A stretch of DNA of 47,443 bases from Bacteroides sp. (GCA_014802445.1 JAAVCF010000017.1:1-47443), one strand, 5' to 3'; positions 1 through 8,967 are shown, numbered from the stretch's first letter. Translations and numbers: made by a program. Notes: generated by a model from the sequence alone, not told the origin.

Positions 1-21
1 AGCACAACGGCTCCCTGACAA

Positions 22-58
22 CACAATTATCTATCTATCTCATCACAATTATCTATCT
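22..58. repeat. Tandem CACAATTATCTATCT repeat upstream of C10 protease
   Basis: The 15-mer CACAATTATCTATCT occurs at 22-36 and again at 44-58, just before the protease start codon. The complementary motif AGATAGATAAT recurs after the stop codon (1775-1817), so the gene lies between opposed copies. If both ends are transcribed, leader and trailer of the mRNA could pair. The function is unknown. Confidence 0.6.
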
Positions 59-63
59 CGAAA

Positions 64-1761
64 ATGAAAAAGCTCAGCACCCTCCTGATCCTCGCCGCCG
101 GCGGCCTCACTCTCTCAGCATCACCCCTGACTCCCCAGCAGGCTCTGGCCGCCGCCACCGCCGGCAACGGTCCCTCAAACGCCGCCGGCGCTTCCTATGA
201 ACTCGCTTACTCCACCCGCGGCATCTACGTGTTCAACCGCCCCACAGGCGGCTTCATCGTCACCTCAGCCGACACCGCCGGCGCTCCCCTGCTGGGCTAC
301 AGCAACGAGGGTTCCTTCGACGCCGACAACATCCCCTCCAACATGGAGTGGTTCCTCGACAGCTACACCGACCAGATTGCCGCCGCAGCAGCCGAAGGCA
401 TGGAATACAGCTACGAGGCCGACAGCTACGGCCGCACTCCCATCGACCCCCTCATCCAGAACCACTGGAACCAGAGCGGCCCCTACAACGACCTCTGCCC
501 CGAAGTGAACGGCGTGGTTTGCCCCACCGGATGCGTGGCCACCGCAATGGCCCAGGTGATGCAGTACTGGCAGTATCCCGCCCAGGGCACCGGCTCCATC
601 AGCTACACCTGGCGCAACGAGACCCTCAGCTACGACTTCTCGGGCGACACCTACGACTGGGACAACATGACCTATGAATACGGCGCAGAGTCCACCGAGG
701 CCGAGAAGAGCGCCGTGGCCCGCCTGATGCTCGCCTGCGGCATGGCCACCAAGATGAACTACGGCCCCTCGGCCTCCGGCTCGAACTACTACAACGCCGC
801 GGCCGGCATGCTCAAATACTTTGGCTATGACCGCGCCATGAACTGCCTGGACCGCGACTTCTTCACCGCCGACGCATGGACCGAGATGATCTACGCCGAG
901 CTCGAGGCCGGTCGCCCCGTGCTCTACTCAGGCGCCAACAGCCGCAGCGGCCACGCCTTCGTGTGTGACGGCTACCAGGGCGAGAACTACTTCCACATCA
1001 ACTGGGGCTGGGGCGGCAAGTCAGACGGCTACTTCCTCCTCGACGCTCTCGACCCCTCAAGCCAGGGCATCGGCGGCAGCACCTCGGGCTACAACAGCGA
1101 CCAGATTGCCGTACTCGGCATCCAGCCTCCCGTTGAAGGCAACGAACTTGTGCCCATCATGCGCAGCTACGGCGAGCTCAACGGCTCAATCAACTCCAAG
1201 GGCATCGCAATGACTGTGAAGCACACCGCTTGCGGCGACGAAACCACCAAGGGCGTCTTCTCAGGCTCAATCGAAAAAATCAAGGCCACCATCGGCGTTC
1301 GTCTCACTCCGGTTGACGGCGGCCAGGAAGTCTACGCACCCTGCACCTCAGGCGCCATGAACATCAACACCAACTGCGGCCTGAACTCCTACACCGTCTA
1401 CCTCTCCGACCTTCCCACCGAAGGCACCTACATCATCACCTCAGCCTTTGAATACAACGGCACCTGGTACAACTCCCTCCAGCACAACAACGTTCCCACC
1501 CGCCTGATGGTGACCATCGAAAACGGCACCTACACCTTCGAGAAGGTTGAACGCCCCGCCGACACCGACAACATCGCCGTTCACAGCGACGAACCCGGCA
1601 CCACCACCTCAATCGAGACCATCGCCGCCGAAGCTCAGAACGTTGACGTCTACACCATCACCGGCCGCCGCGTACGCACCGCGGTAAGCGCAGCCAACGC
1701 CACCGACGGCCTCACCCCCGGCCTCTACATCATCGGCGGCAAGAAAGTGGCTGTGAAATAA
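64..1761 (+). CDS. Secreted C10 family (streptopain-like) cysteine peptidase
   Basis: This 565-residue protein begins with a signal peptide (residues 1-19). A propeptide-like region follows (about 20-125, with FIVTSAD and GYSNEGSF blocks typical of the SpeB prodomain), then a papain-like C10 catalytic domain. The GCVATAMAQVMQYW block gives catalytic Cys157 and GHAFVCDGY gives His297, with the NWGWGG block right after. The last 40 residues (VDVYTITGRRV ... GLYIIGGKKVAVK) resemble the type A C-terminal sorting tail of type IX secretion substrates. That fits the presence of porQ elsewhere in the window. Codon use is strongly C-ending, which may suggest high expression. A Rho-independent terminator follows at 1834. 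The class is clear; the substrate is unknown. Confidence 0.9.
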   Translation: MKKLSTLLILAAGGLTLSASPLTPQQALAAATAGNGPSNAAGASYELAYSTRGIYVFNRPTGGFIVTSADTAGAPLLGYSNEGSFDADNIPSNMEWFLDSYTDQIAAAAAEGMEYSYEADSYGRTPIDPLIQNHWNQSGPYNDLCPEVNGVVCPTGCVATAMAQVMQYWQYPAQGTGSISYTWRNETLSYDFSGDTYDWDNMTYEYGAESTEAEKSAVARLMLACGMATKMNYGPSASGSNYYNAAAGMLKYFGYDRAMNCLDRDFFTADAWTEMIYAELEAGRPVLYSGANSRSGHAFVCDGYQGENYFHINWGWGGKSDGYFLLDALDPSSQGIGGSTSGYNSDQIAVLGIQPPVEGNELVPIMRSYGELNGSINSKGIAMTVKHTACGDETTKGVFSGSIEKIKATIGVRLTPVDGGQEVYAPCTSGAMNINTNCGLNSYTVYLSDLPTEGTYIITSAFEYNGTWYNSLQHNNVPTRLMVTIENGTYTFEKVERPADTDNIAVHSDEPGTTTSIETIAAEAQNVDVYTITGRRVRTAVSAANATDGLTPGLYIIGGKKVAVK

Positions 1762-1774
1762 TAAAGAGATTCAA

Positions 1775-1817
1775 AGATAGATAATTTCAAAGATAGATAA
1801 TATAGATATAGATAATT
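1775..1817. repeat. AGATAGATAAT repeats downstream of C10 protease
   Basis: CAAAGATAGATAAT occurs at 1772-1785 and 1788-1801, and a looser copy (TATAGATAATT) ends near 1816. These are the reverse complement of the repeats at 22-58. They sit in the 3' untranslated region between the stop codon and the terminator. Confidence 0.55.
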
Positions 1818-1833
1818 GAGCAAACATGAACGA

Positions 1834-1865
1834 GGTCACTGATGCGCGAGCATCGGTGACCTTTT
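1834..1865 (+). terminator. Rho-independent terminator after C10 protease
   Basis: A 12-bp stem (1834-1845 with 1850-1861, one G-U pair) closes a GCGA tetraloop and is followed by TTTT. It ends the protease transcript before the lipoprotein promoter. Confidence 0.85.
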
Positions 1866-1918
1866 AATTTACAGCGTCTAATAAACAAGATGTCAACGAA
1901 ATTCGTTATTTTTGTAAC

Positions 1919-2434
1919 ATGAAAACAAAACTTTTAAGCATATTGATTCCCACCGCACTCACCCTCGCAGCCGCAGGGTGCGCATCAAAAGCCGAGAGCA
2001 CCATGGCCACCGCTCCAGCCGACAATCTGACCGGCGAGGCTCAGGCGCTCCCCGCAGCGATAGTCTATAAAACCAACGGTGATTACTATGACAACGTGCC
2101 CGTGACGCTCAACGCCGACCGCACGGCCCTTGCATCATGGCCCGCACCCACTGACATCAATGACACCTCGGTGCCCCTGAAATTTGCCGAAGGGTGGTTG
2201 CTTGACCGCCGCGGAGTGAGCTCCACCACCGCTTTCCTTGACTACACCTACAAAGAATATAGAAAGCTTCCCGCATCCGAAGCCACACCCTCGAAGCTCA
2301 TGGCCCACATTATCCCCGGCTCGGAGGTGACGGTGATACGCCGGCTGCCCATCCCCCTTTGGAAAGCGCTTGAGGACCCCGTGGAAGCCTCGAAGCTTGT
2401 TGATGCCTCCCCGGTGGTTTACCAAGCCAAGTAA
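1919..2434 (+). CDS. Hypothetical lipoprotein
   Basis: A 171-residue protein of unknown family. The N-terminus is a lipoprotein signal (MKTKLLSILIP followed by LAAAGC, with Cys21 as the lipidation site), so it is probably membrane-anchored and exposed to the periplasm or surface. The body has no motif I recognise and contains neither extra membrane spans nor repeats. A TATTTTTG element (1907-1914) ends only 4 bases before the ATG. If it is the -7 box, the message would be nearly leaderless. The gene stands alone between a terminator and the promoter of the next operon. Confidence 0.75.
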   Translation: MKTKLLSILIPTALTLAAAGCASKAESTMATAPADNLTGEAQALPAAIVYKTNGDYYDNVPVTLNADRTALASWPAPTDINDTSVPLKFAEGWLLDRRGVSSTTAFLDYTYKEYRKLPASEATPSKLMAHIIPGSEVTVIRRLPIPLWKALEDPVEASKLVDASPVVYQAK

Positions 2435-2436
2435 GG

Positions 2437-2468
2437 TTTGGCCCTTAGAGCCAAAAAGGTTAACTTTG
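2437..2468 (+). promoter_or_regulatory. Bacteroidetes-type promoter for the DUF1599 operon
   Basis: TTTG (2437-2440), exactly 20 bases, then TAACTTTG (2461-2468) matches the primary sigma consensus of Bacteroidetes. It lies 19 bases upstream of the ATG at 2488. Confidence 0.75.
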
Positions 2469-2487
2469 TGGAGCAAAATCCACCGCT

Positions 2488-3036
2488 ATGTCGACAATTG
2501 AAGAATATAACCGTGAGCTGGAAGCGTGCCGCAAAGTGTTTTCGGCCAAGCTTCGCGATTACGGTGCATCATGGCGCATAATGCGCCCCGCCACTCTTAC
2601 TGACCAGATGTTTATCAAGGCCAAGCGCATCCGCACCCTTCAGAGCGAGGAGGCGCGAGTGGCCGAAGGCGTTGCGCCTGAATTCGTTGCACTGGTCAAC
2701 TACGGCATCATGGCCCTGATACAGCTTGAGCTGGAGCCCACGGTCAGCGTTGACATCGACGCCGCCCGCGCCGAAGAGCTCTACGACAAGCACTCCGCCT
2801 CCACCCGCTCACTCATGGAAGCCAAGAATCATGACTATGGCGAAGCATGGCGCGACATGCGCGTGAGCTCCATCACTGACATGATTCTCACCAAGCTCCT
2901 GCGTAACAAGGAGATAGAGGACAACAACGGGATGACCCTGGTGTCAGAGGGAGTTGATGGCAACTATGCCGACATTGTGAACTACGCACTCTTCTCTCTG
3001 ATTCATCTCCGCGCTGAGGATGAGCAACGCCGATAA
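2488..3036 (+). CDS. DUF1599 domain protein (tandem repeat)
   Basis: A 182-residue protein made of two homologous halves. KLRDYGASWRIMR ... LTDQMFIKAKRI (about residues 22-48) is echoed by KNHDYGEAWRDMR ... ITDMILTKLLRN (about 113-140). This is the DUF1599 pattern, also described as a nucleotide-modification-associated domain. It is an all-helical, probably cytoplasmic protein; no reaction is established that I can cite. It has its own consensus promoter, and its 3' end overlaps the next gene by 17 bases, implying a shared transcript. Confidence 0.85.
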   Translation: MSTIEEYNRELEACRKVFSAKLRDYGASWRIMRPATLTDQMFIKAKRIRTLQSEEARVAEGVAPEFVALVNYGIMALIQLELEPTVSVDIDAARAEELYDKHSASTRSLMEAKNHDYGEAWRDMRVSSITDMILTKLLRNKEIEDNNGMTLVSEGVDGNYADIVNYALFSLIHLRAEDEQRR

Positions 3037-4330
3037 CGCCTGTGAACACCGCCGCACGGCAATGGTGTGGGCCCTCCGAGTGATTCTCGGAGCAGTGTTC
3101 ATTGTGTCAGGCCTTGCCAAGAGCGTTGACCTATGGGGCACAGTCTATAAGATTGAAGAGTATCTTGGCGTGTGGGGCATGACCGAGCCGCGCACACTGA
3201 CCGTTGTTGTGGCCACCGGGCTTTGCGGAGGAGAATTTCTGTTGGGCGCCCTGCTGCTGTTGGGGTGCTACCGGCGCGCCGTGGTGTGGCTCATGGGAGC
3301 CCTCATGGCCTTCATGCTGCCGCTGAGCCTATGGCTCTGGATTGCCGACCCGGTGCCTGACTGCGGATGCTTCGGCGACTTCCTTGTGATTTCCAACCGA
3401 GCCACATTCTGGAAAAATGTGGCGATAGTGGGCGGGATAGCTCTCCTGTGGCGCAGCAACAGCAAGACGGCAGGAGTCATCACCCCTTACTGTCAATGGA
3501 TGGCAGCGGCAGCCCTGACGGTCTATATCCTGATTGTGGCCATGGCCGGCTACAACATCCAGCCCGAGATTGACTTCCGCCGCTTCCCTCAAGGCACACA
3601 GCTACTCACCGACGACAGCGCCGAAGAGGATGATGAAGAGGTGACCTACACCTTTATATATAGCAAAGGGGGAGAGCAACGCGAGTTTTCAGCCGACAAC
3701 CTCCCCGACTCCACCTGGACCTTCGTTGACCGCAAGCTAATGAGCGGCACCGAGGACACCCGCGACGGATTCGTGATTTTGGAGGATGGCGAGGACATAA
3801 CACATGACGTTATCAACGCCGAAGGGGAGCAGATGCTGGTGGTGGTGCCCGAAATTGCCCGCGTGAATCCCAGCCACACCTATGCCATCAACACCCTTGA
3901 CCGCTACATGACAGCCCGCGGCGGCACACTCACGGCCCTCCTGGCGCCCGACCGCCGAGGCATAGACTACTGGGACGACATCTCCATGGCCGACTATCCC
4001 GTCTACACCGCCGAACCCACCATGCTCAAAGAGCTTGTGAGAGGTACGATAGGCCTTGTCTATCTCCGCGACGGGCGCGTGGTGTGGAAACGCACCCTCT
4101 CCTCCACCGACATGAGCCTCTTTGAAAACCCCGACAATGCCAAGGCCCTGAAAGAGAGTGCCCCTGCCACTGACCTGCTGCTACGCTATCTGAGCCTCAC
4201 GCTTGCTCTGGTGTTGGCCGCCATCATAGCCGTGGACCGCACAGGATGGTTTATTCACCGCGGCTGGCAGCGTCGCCGCAGAAGAGGACAAAAAAGCCCC
4301 GTCAAAAGCGACAAAATAGCCCAGGATTGA
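3020..4330 (+). CDS. DoxX/MauE-like integral membrane protein with degenerate thioredoxin-like region
   Basis: A 436-residue membrane protein. Hydrophobic spans occur near residues 16-34, 62-82, 88-108, 133-144 and 160-176, matching the DoxX/MauE core. The loop motif DCGCFGD (114-120) is typical of MauE-type redox-associated proteins. Residues about 190-380 form a soluble segment that could be thioredoxin-like, but it has no CxxC pair. A last membrane span (about 388-405) is followed by a basic tail. It overlaps the DUF1599 gene by 17 bases. A role in envelope thiol redox chemistry is inference. Confidence 0.75.
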   Translation: MSNADNACEHRRTAMVWALRVILGAVFIVSGLAKSVDLWGTVYKIEEYLGVWGMTEPRTLTVVVATGLCGGEFLLGALLLLGCYRRAVVWLMGALMAFMLPLSLWLWIADPVPDCGCFGDFLVISNRATFWKNVAIVGGIALLWRSNSKTAGVITPYCQWMAAAALTVYILIVAMAGYNIQPEIDFRRFPQGTQLLTDDSAEEDDEEVTYTFIYSKGGEQREFSADNLPDSTWTFVDRKLMSGTEDTRDGFVILEDGEDITHDVINAEGEQMLVVVPEIARVNPSHTYAINTLDRYMTARGGTLTALLAPDRRGIDYWDDISMADYPVYTAEPTMLKELVRGTIGLVYLRDGRVVWKRTLSSTDMSLFENPDNAKALKESAPATDLLLRYLSLTLALVLAAIIAVDRTGWFIHRGWQRRRRRGQKSPVKSDKIAQD

Positions 4331-4331
4331 T

Positions 4332-4340
4332 TATTTTTGC
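4332..4340 (+). promoter_or_regulatory. Putative -7 box that decides the uridine kinase start
   Basis: TATTTTTGC fits the TAnnTTTGC box. An in-frame TTG at 4337 lies inside this box and so cannot be the translation start of a message made from it. The ATG at 4358 is therefore chosen. No clear TTTG lies 20 bases upstream. Confidence 0.5.
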
Positions 4341-4357
4341 AAAAAACCGTCAATAAG

Positions 4358-4987
4358 ATGCTCATCATAGGAATAGCCGGAGGAACCGGCTCAGGCAAGA
4401 CCACCGTGGTCAACAAAATCATCAGCAGCCTCCCTGCCGGCGAGGTTGCCGTGCTGCCTCAGGACTCATACTATCGCGATTCAAGCCACATCCCGCCCGA
4501 GGACCGTCAGAAAATCAATTTTGACGAGCCCGCATCCATTGAATGGCCCCTGCTTGTGGAACAGCTTCAGATGCTCAAGGATGGCAAGACCATCGAGATG
4601 CCCACCTACAGCTATCTGACCTGCACCCGACAGCCCGAGACCGTCAGAGTGGAACCCCGCGATGTGGTGATTGTGGAAGGCATTCTTGTGCTGACCGACC
4701 CCGTGCTGCGCGACATGATGGACGTGAAAGTGTTTGTTGACGCCGATGCTGACGAGCGACTCATCCGTGTGATTGCACGTGACTGTGTGGAGCGCGGCCG
4801 CACCCCGATGATGGTGCTCAACCGCTATCAGGAAGTGCTCAAACCAATGCACGAGCTCTACATTGAACCCTCCAAGCGCACAGCCGACATCATTGTGCCT
4901 CAGGGCGGCAATAACATTGTGGCCATCAACCTGCTGACTGATTACATCAAGAGTAAGCTCAAGGGGGGCGCAGCCAATGGACAGTGA
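4358..4987 (+). CDS. udk: Uridine kinase
   Basis: A 209-residue enzyme that phosphorylates uridine and cytidine in pyrimidine salvage. The P-loop GGTGSGKTT is at residues 8-16. It is followed by [20 protein letters not shown] (substrate-site region) and a [14 protein letters not shown] block near the C-terminus, all characteristic of Udk. Length is normal for the family. The ATG at 4358 is preferred over the upstream TTG because that TTG is part of a promoter box. The 3' end overlaps lptB by 11 bases. Confidence 0.95.
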   Translation: MLIIGIAGGTGSGKTTVVNKIISSLPAGEVAVLPQDSYYRDSSHIPPEDRQKINFDEPASIEWPLLVEQLQMLKDGKTIEMPTYSYLTCTRQPETVRVEPRDVVIVEGILVLTDPVLRDMMDVKVFVDADADERLIRVIARDCVERGRTPMMVLNRYQEVLKPMHELYIEPSKRTADIIVPQGGNNIVAINLLTDYIKSKLKGGAANGQ

Positions 4988-5732
4988 GGAGAAAATGGTG
5001 CTTCGCACCGACTCGCTTGTCAAGAAATACGGACAGCGCACGGTGGTGAACCATGTGTCAATCGACGTGACCCAAGGCGAGATTGTGGGACTTCTCGGCC
5101 CTAACGGAGCCGGCAAAACCACCACGTTCTACATGGCCGTGGGCCTCATCACACCCAACGAAGGACGCATATTCCTCAACGACCTTGACATCACGAAGTT
5201 TCCCGTTTATCGCCGCGCACAAAACGGCATCGGCTATCTCGCTCAGGAAGCATCGGTGTTCAGGAAGCTCTCCGTTGAGGATAATATCCGCGCCGTGCTC
5301 CAGATGACCGGACGCCCCCAAAGCTATCAGAAAGAAAAGCTTGAAAGCCTGATAAAAGAATTTTCGCTGCAGAAAGTGCGCCATAATCTCGGCGACCGCC
5401 TCAGCGGCGGCGAGCGACGCCGCACCGAGATTGCCCGTTGCCTTGCCATCGAGCCCAAATTCATCATGCTCGACGAGCCCTTCGCCGGAGTGGACCCCAT
5501 CGCGGTGGAGGAGATTCAGGAGGTGGTTTACAGCCTGAAAGACCGCGATATAGGCATCCTCATCACTGACCATAACGCGCCCGAGACACTCAGCATCACT
5601 GACCGCGCCTATCTGCTCTTTGAAGGCAAAATCCTGTTTCAGGGCACCAGTGAAGAGCTCGCCGAAAATCCTATTGTGCGCGAAAAGTATCTGGGCCGCA
5701 ACTTTGTGTTTATCCGCAAGAAATTCGACTGA
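4977..5732 (+). CDS. lptB: LPS export ABC transporter ATP-binding protein LptB
   Basis: A 251-residue ATPase that powers lipopolysaccharide extraction from the inner membrane with LptF/G. Walker A is GPNGAGKTT (41-49). A Q-loop ([17 protein letters not shown]), the signature [13 protein letters not shown], Walker [14 protein letters not shown] and the switch histidine in [11 protein letters not shown] are all present. The LAQEASVF wording and the FAGVDP motif separate LptB from other ATPases. It starts within the last codons of udk. The partner permeases are not in this window, as is usual. It ends 7 bases from the convergent hydrolase. Confidence 0.95.
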   Translation: MDSEEKMVLRTDSLVKKYGQRTVVNHVSIDVTQGEIVGLLGPNGAGKTTTFYMAVGLITPNEGRIFLNDLDITKFPVYRRAQNGIGYLAQEASVFRKLSVEDNIRAVLQMTGRPQSYQKEKLESLIKEFSLQKVRHNLGDRLSGGERRRTEIARCLAIEPKFIMLDEPFAGVDPIAVEEIQEVVYSLKDRDIGILITDHNAPETLSITDRAYLLFEGKILFQGTSEELAENPIVREKYLGRNFVFIRKKFD

Positions 5733-5739
5733 CGCCGCC

Positions 5740-6672
5740 CTATTTATCGGCCAGCCAGTCAATCACCGCATTAAAGAAGAAGCGGCGCACATCCGGGCGC
5801 GAAAGCGACAGGTCATGCAGCCCGTCGTGAACCACAATCTCCGTGACCTGCGCGCCGAGACGCCGGCCACGCCGCGAAATCAAATCCACATCAAGGATAG
5901 CATCAGCCCGACCGAACTTCTCCGTCGGGTCGCCCTTTTTCGCCGACTTATCGGAGCGAAGCAGCAGCACCGGCACCTTGATGTCAGCCGCCCTCTTCAT
6001 AAGCCGCGACTGGGCCGTCTGAATGGCCCTTACCCATGCAGCATCAGGATCAGGCATGCGGTAAGGCTTCCAATCCTGATTATAGTCCCACTCGCCGCGC
6101 ATTGACTTTGACAAACTGCGGGCATACTCCATGTCGTCAGGCTGACGAAGCCGCATCTTGGGGAAAAATCGACCTAAAGCGCTCACCGCCGGCACACCAA
6201 CGCGCCTGAGCAGCAGCGGCATGTTCCAATCCAGGAAGGGACTGTTGAGCACCAAAGTGTCAATCTCAGGCACAGGATGGCCCACAGCCATGTAGAGCGA
6301 CGCCGTGAGTCCTCCCGTTGAGTGGCCCATGAGCGTGATTTTGCTTATACCGTCAAGGCGCATCACGGCTGCAGCCGACTCAATATCAGCGAAATAATCA
6401 GTCATCTCAGCTATTTCAAACATCGCCTCCCCCTGCCGCAGCGAGCGGCCGTAGCGCCGGAGGTCAACGGCATAGAACGCTAACCCCGCCTTGTGAAACT
6501 CACGCGCCATGTGGGCCTGAAAGAAATAGTCACTGAAGCCGTGGATATAGAGGATGCCGCGCTTGGCACCCCGCTTTGACAGGCGCACCACAGTGCATCT
6601 TGAGCCGTCACGATGATCGATTGTGCGAGCCTCGAAAGGCTTGCCGAGTATGTCAGTTGTCCAATGATTCAT
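5740..6672 (-). CDS. Alpha/beta hydrolase (serine aminopeptidase S33 / monoacylglycerol lipase-like)
   Basis: A 310-residue soluble protein. It has an oxyanion-region HGFSDY (about 44-49), the nucleophile elbow GHSTGG (Ser118) and a late HDGLHDLSLS segment supplying the histidine, as in S33 lysophospholipase-like hydrolases. No signal peptide is visible. Its start overlaps the carbamoyltransferase 3' end by 20 bases. It is thus the last gene of a five-gene run with SGNH, SxtJ-like and DUF5989-like genes. Whether it acts on the carbamoylated product is unknown. Confidence 0.85.
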   Translation of the reverse strand: MNHWTTDILGKPFEARTIDHRDGSRCTVVRLSKRGAKRGILYIHGFSDYFFQAHMAREFHKAGLAFYAVDLRRYGRSLRQGEAMFEIAEMTDYFADIESAAAVMRLDGISKITLMGHSTGGLTASLYMAVGHPVPEIDTLVLNSPFLDWNMPLLLRRVGVPAVSALGRFFPKMRLRQPDDMEYARSLSKSMRGEWDYNQDWKPYRMPDPDAAWVRAIQTAQSRLMKRAADIKVPVLLLRSDKSAKKGDPTEKFGRADAILDVDLISRRGRRLGAQVTEIVVHDGLHDLSLSRPDVRRFFFNAVIDWLADK

Positions 6673-8437
6673 TTTTAGCGTAGAGATGATTGCCTATGAC
6701 GAGAATATCCATCCCCGTGTTGTTAAAACAACGCCAAGCGTCATTTGGATTACAGACAATCGGCTCCGAACGCACATTGAAGCTCGTGTTAATCAGCACA
6801 CCCCTGCCTGTACGCGCCTTAAAAGCCGCAAGAAGACGGTGGAACCGCGGATTTGAGTGGGCCGTGACGGTCTGCACACGCGCCGTGAAGTCCACATGGG
6901 TCACTGAAGGGATGGAGCTGCGCTGCTGGCGGAGGCGGTCCATGTAGCCCGACGCCACCTCCGTGACCTCACGGCGCACTCCGGTGGCCACCGGCACAGT
7001 ACGGAGCATGTAAGGCGAGGGTGCCGCCAAATCGAAAAACTCCCCGCTATCCTCCTCCATCACCGCCGGCGCAAACGGGCGGAACGACTCGCGAAACTTT
7101 ATCTCCATGTTTAGACGGCGCTGCATGTCAGGGTCGGCCGGATCGGCAAGAATGGAGCGAGAGCCGAGCGCCCTCGGGCCAAACTCCATCCGGCCCTGAA
7201 ACCATCCCACAATCTTGCCCTCAGCCAACAGCCCGGCCACGGTGTCAAACAGCTCACTATCAGGGATGAACCGTCCTCCCGGAGGCAGCGCCTCCGCAGG
7301 CATATCTTCAAAGCCCGGACCCAGCAGCGCCCCGCTCATAGCGTCAGGCATCTGCGGTCGGCGCATATTGTCGAGAGCTATAAACCAATACGCCAAAGCA
7401 GCTCCGAGCGCACCGCCGGCATCGCCTGACGCAGGCTGTACCCACAGATTGTCAAACACACCGCTCCGCATCAATCGCCCGTTGGCTGTGCAGTTGAGCG
7501 CCACGCCGCCGGCCATGGTCAGACTCCGCGCCCCTGTCAGCGCACGGGCCGTGCGGGCCAGACGCATAATCACATCCTCAGTGATGCGCTGCGCGGCAAG
7601 CGCCAAATCAATGTGGGCATCGGAAATCTCCGACTCGGGAAGTCGGCGCGCAAGCCCTGTGAGATTTTCCCACGCCTTGTCACGCGTCATAACCAGACCC
7701 ACAGGATAGTCGAAGTAGTCCATGTTGAGCACCAGTGACCCGTCATCATTGACCGTTATCACTTCACTCCTCAGAAGCCTCTCAAGCTCCGCCGCCCGAG
7801 CTTCATTGCCGTAAGGAGCAAGGCCCATAAGCTTATATTCGCCGCTGTTCACCCTGAAACCGCAATAATAGGTCACAGCCGAGTAAAACAGTCCGATGGA
7901 GTGAGGAAACTCCATGGTTTTAAGCAGAGTGATGGAATTGCCCTCGCCCACCGAGATTGATGAGGTGGTGTGCTCCCCCACCCCGTCCACCGTCAGGATG
8001 GCCGCCTTTTCATAAGGCGACGGGAAGAAAGCCGATGCTGCGTGAGCCAGATGATGGTCAGTGAAGCTAAGCTGAGCCTCGATGCCAAGCCCGGCAAGCG
8101 TGCGGGCTATGCGACTGCGAGTGTGGAGCTTATCCTTGAGCCATAGAGGCATGGCCTTGACAAAGCTGCGCACCCCGCGCGGTGCAAAGTCATGATATGT
8201 GTCGAGCAAGCGCCCGAATTTAGTGAACGGTTTCTCATAGAACACCACATCGGTGACATCGGCGGCCGTGATTCCAGCCGTGTCAATCACCGAGCGGATG
8301 GCATTGACCGGAAACGACGCGTCATGCTTTCGGCGCGTGAAGCGCTCCTCCTGAGCGGCGGCGGCAATGCGACCGTCAATCACCAGCGCAGCCGCACTGT
8401 CATGATAGTCAAATGAAAGTCCCAGAATGGCCCTCAT
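6653..8437 (-). CDS. NodU/CmcH family O-carbamoyltransferase
   Basis: A 594-residue enzyme of the family that moves a carbamoyl group from carbamoyl phosphate to a hydroxyl through a carbamoyl-adenylate. The Kae1/YrdC-like N-terminal domain starts with LGLSFDYHDSAAAL and QEERFTRRKHDASFP. It continues with DHHLAHAASAFF (metal-site histidines), TVDGVGEHTT and MAGGVALNCTANG. The C-terminal domain has FQGRMEFGPRALGSRSILADP and VLINTSFNVRSEPIV. Length and motif order are normal and no key residue is missing. The neighbouring SxtJ-like and DUF5989-like genes match the SxtI/J/K grouping of saxitoxin clusters. The acceptor is unknown; an envelope glycan or lipid hydroxyl is my inference. Confidence 0.93.
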   Translation of the reverse strand: MRAILGLSFDYHDSAAALVIDGRIAAAAQEERFTRRKHDASFPVNAIRSVIDTAGITAADVTDVVFYEKPFTKFGRLLDTYHDFAPRGVRSFVKAMPLWLKDKLHTRSRIARTLAGLGIEAQLSFTDHHLAHAASAFFPSPYEKAAILTVDGVGEHTTSSISVGEGNSITLLKTMEFPHSIGLFYSAVTYYCGFRVNSGEYKLMGLAPYGNEARAAELERLLRSEVITVNDDGSLVLNMDYFDYPVGLVMTRDKAWENLTGLARRLPESEISDAHIDLALAAQRITEDVIMRLARTARALTGARSLTMAGGVALNCTANGRLMRSGVFDNLWVQPASGDAGGALGAALAYWFIALDNMRRPQMPDAMSGALLGPGFEDMPAEALPPGGRFIPDSELFDTVAGLLAEGKIVGWFQGRMEFGPRALGSRSILADPADPDMQRRLNMEIKFRESFRPFAPAVMEEDSGEFFDLAAPSPYMLRTVPVATGVRREVTEVASGYMDRLRQQRSSIPSVTHVDFTARVQTVTAHSNPRFHRLLAAFKARTGRGVLINTSFNVRSEPIVCNPNDAWRCFNNTGMDILVIGNHLYAKNESLDN

Positions 8438-8446
8438 CAGCTCGGA

Positions 8447-8596
8447 TCAGAAAATGGTGTAGATAAACGGGGCCAGGGCACTGCTCTGGCTAAACACGAT
8501 GATGCCGGCCAGAAGCAGCAGCACAATCAAGAGCGGAATGAGCCAGAAACGCTTTTCGGCCTTAAGAAACTGGAAAAACTCACGCAGGAAATCCAT
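8447..8596 (-). CDS. DUF5989/SxtK-like single-span membrane peptide
   Basis: A 49-residue protein that begins MDFLREFFQFLKAEKRFW. One hydrophobic helix follows (about residues 18-35, LIPLLIVLLLLAGIIVF) and the protein ends SALAPFIYTIF. This layout is that of DUF5989 proteins, which accompany NodU-type carbamoyltransferases; SxtK of saxitoxin clusters appears similar. It ends 9 bases before the carbamoyltransferase start and begins 2 bases after the SxtJ-like gene ends, so it is embedded in the operon. It probably anchors or regulates the carbamoyltransferase at the membrane, which is inference. It is easily missed because of its size. Confidence 0.8.
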   Translation of the reverse strand: MDFLREFFQFLKAEKRFWLIPLLIVLLLLAGIIVFSQSSALAPFIYTIF

Positions 8597-8598
8597 AT

Positions 8599-8967
8599 TC
8601 AGAAATCTATATACTGTTTTGAAAAGTCGGAGGGAGAATAGGTGTGACGGCGGTCAGTGAGAGAAGTTTGATGAAGCTTACGGCGACCGCGGCGACGGAG
8701 CAGCCCCACAGGAGTGACCACTATATAGTAGACGACTCCGAGCAGCATCGCAGTGGTGACCCGCTCAAGCCCGGCGCCCAGCCACAGCCAGGCGGCAGTG
8801 AATGGCGAGTAAAGAGCCGGAATCAGAACCGCCACGGCAAGCAATCCCGCAGCCACCCACATAACGGTGACTGAACCTGTAATAGCAGCCACCACGGCAG
8901 CCACCAGCCCCATGACGAGACCGAAATCCTTGCTTGAGGCTGCCGAAGGAGTGCTAATCTTCTTCAT
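8599..8967 (-). CDS. SxtJ-like small membrane protein
   Basis: A 122-residue protein with three hydrophobic stretches (about residues 14-32, 34-53 and 70-90) and a basic C-terminal tail rich in Arg/Lys and Tyr. The pattern VMGLVAAVVAAITG ... WLWLGAGLERVTTAMLLGVVYYIVVTPVGLLRR matches the SxtJ family found beside carbamoyltransferases. I chose the ATG at 8967, which has an AAGGAAA ribosome site, over an in-frame TTG 12 bases upstream. The start overlaps the SGNH gene end by 14 bases. The biochemical role of SxtJ is not established. Confidence 0.8.
   Translation of the reverse strand: MKKISTPSAASSKDFGLVMGLVAAVVAAITGSVTVMWVAAGLLAVAVLIPALYSPFTAAWLWLGAGLERVTTAMLLGVVYYIVVTPVGLLRRRGRRKLHQTSLTDRRHTYSPSDFSKQYIDF

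Noticed and set aside
22..58. CRISPR-like repeat
   Set aside because: Only two copies of a low-complexity 15-mer with a 7-base gap and no cas genes.
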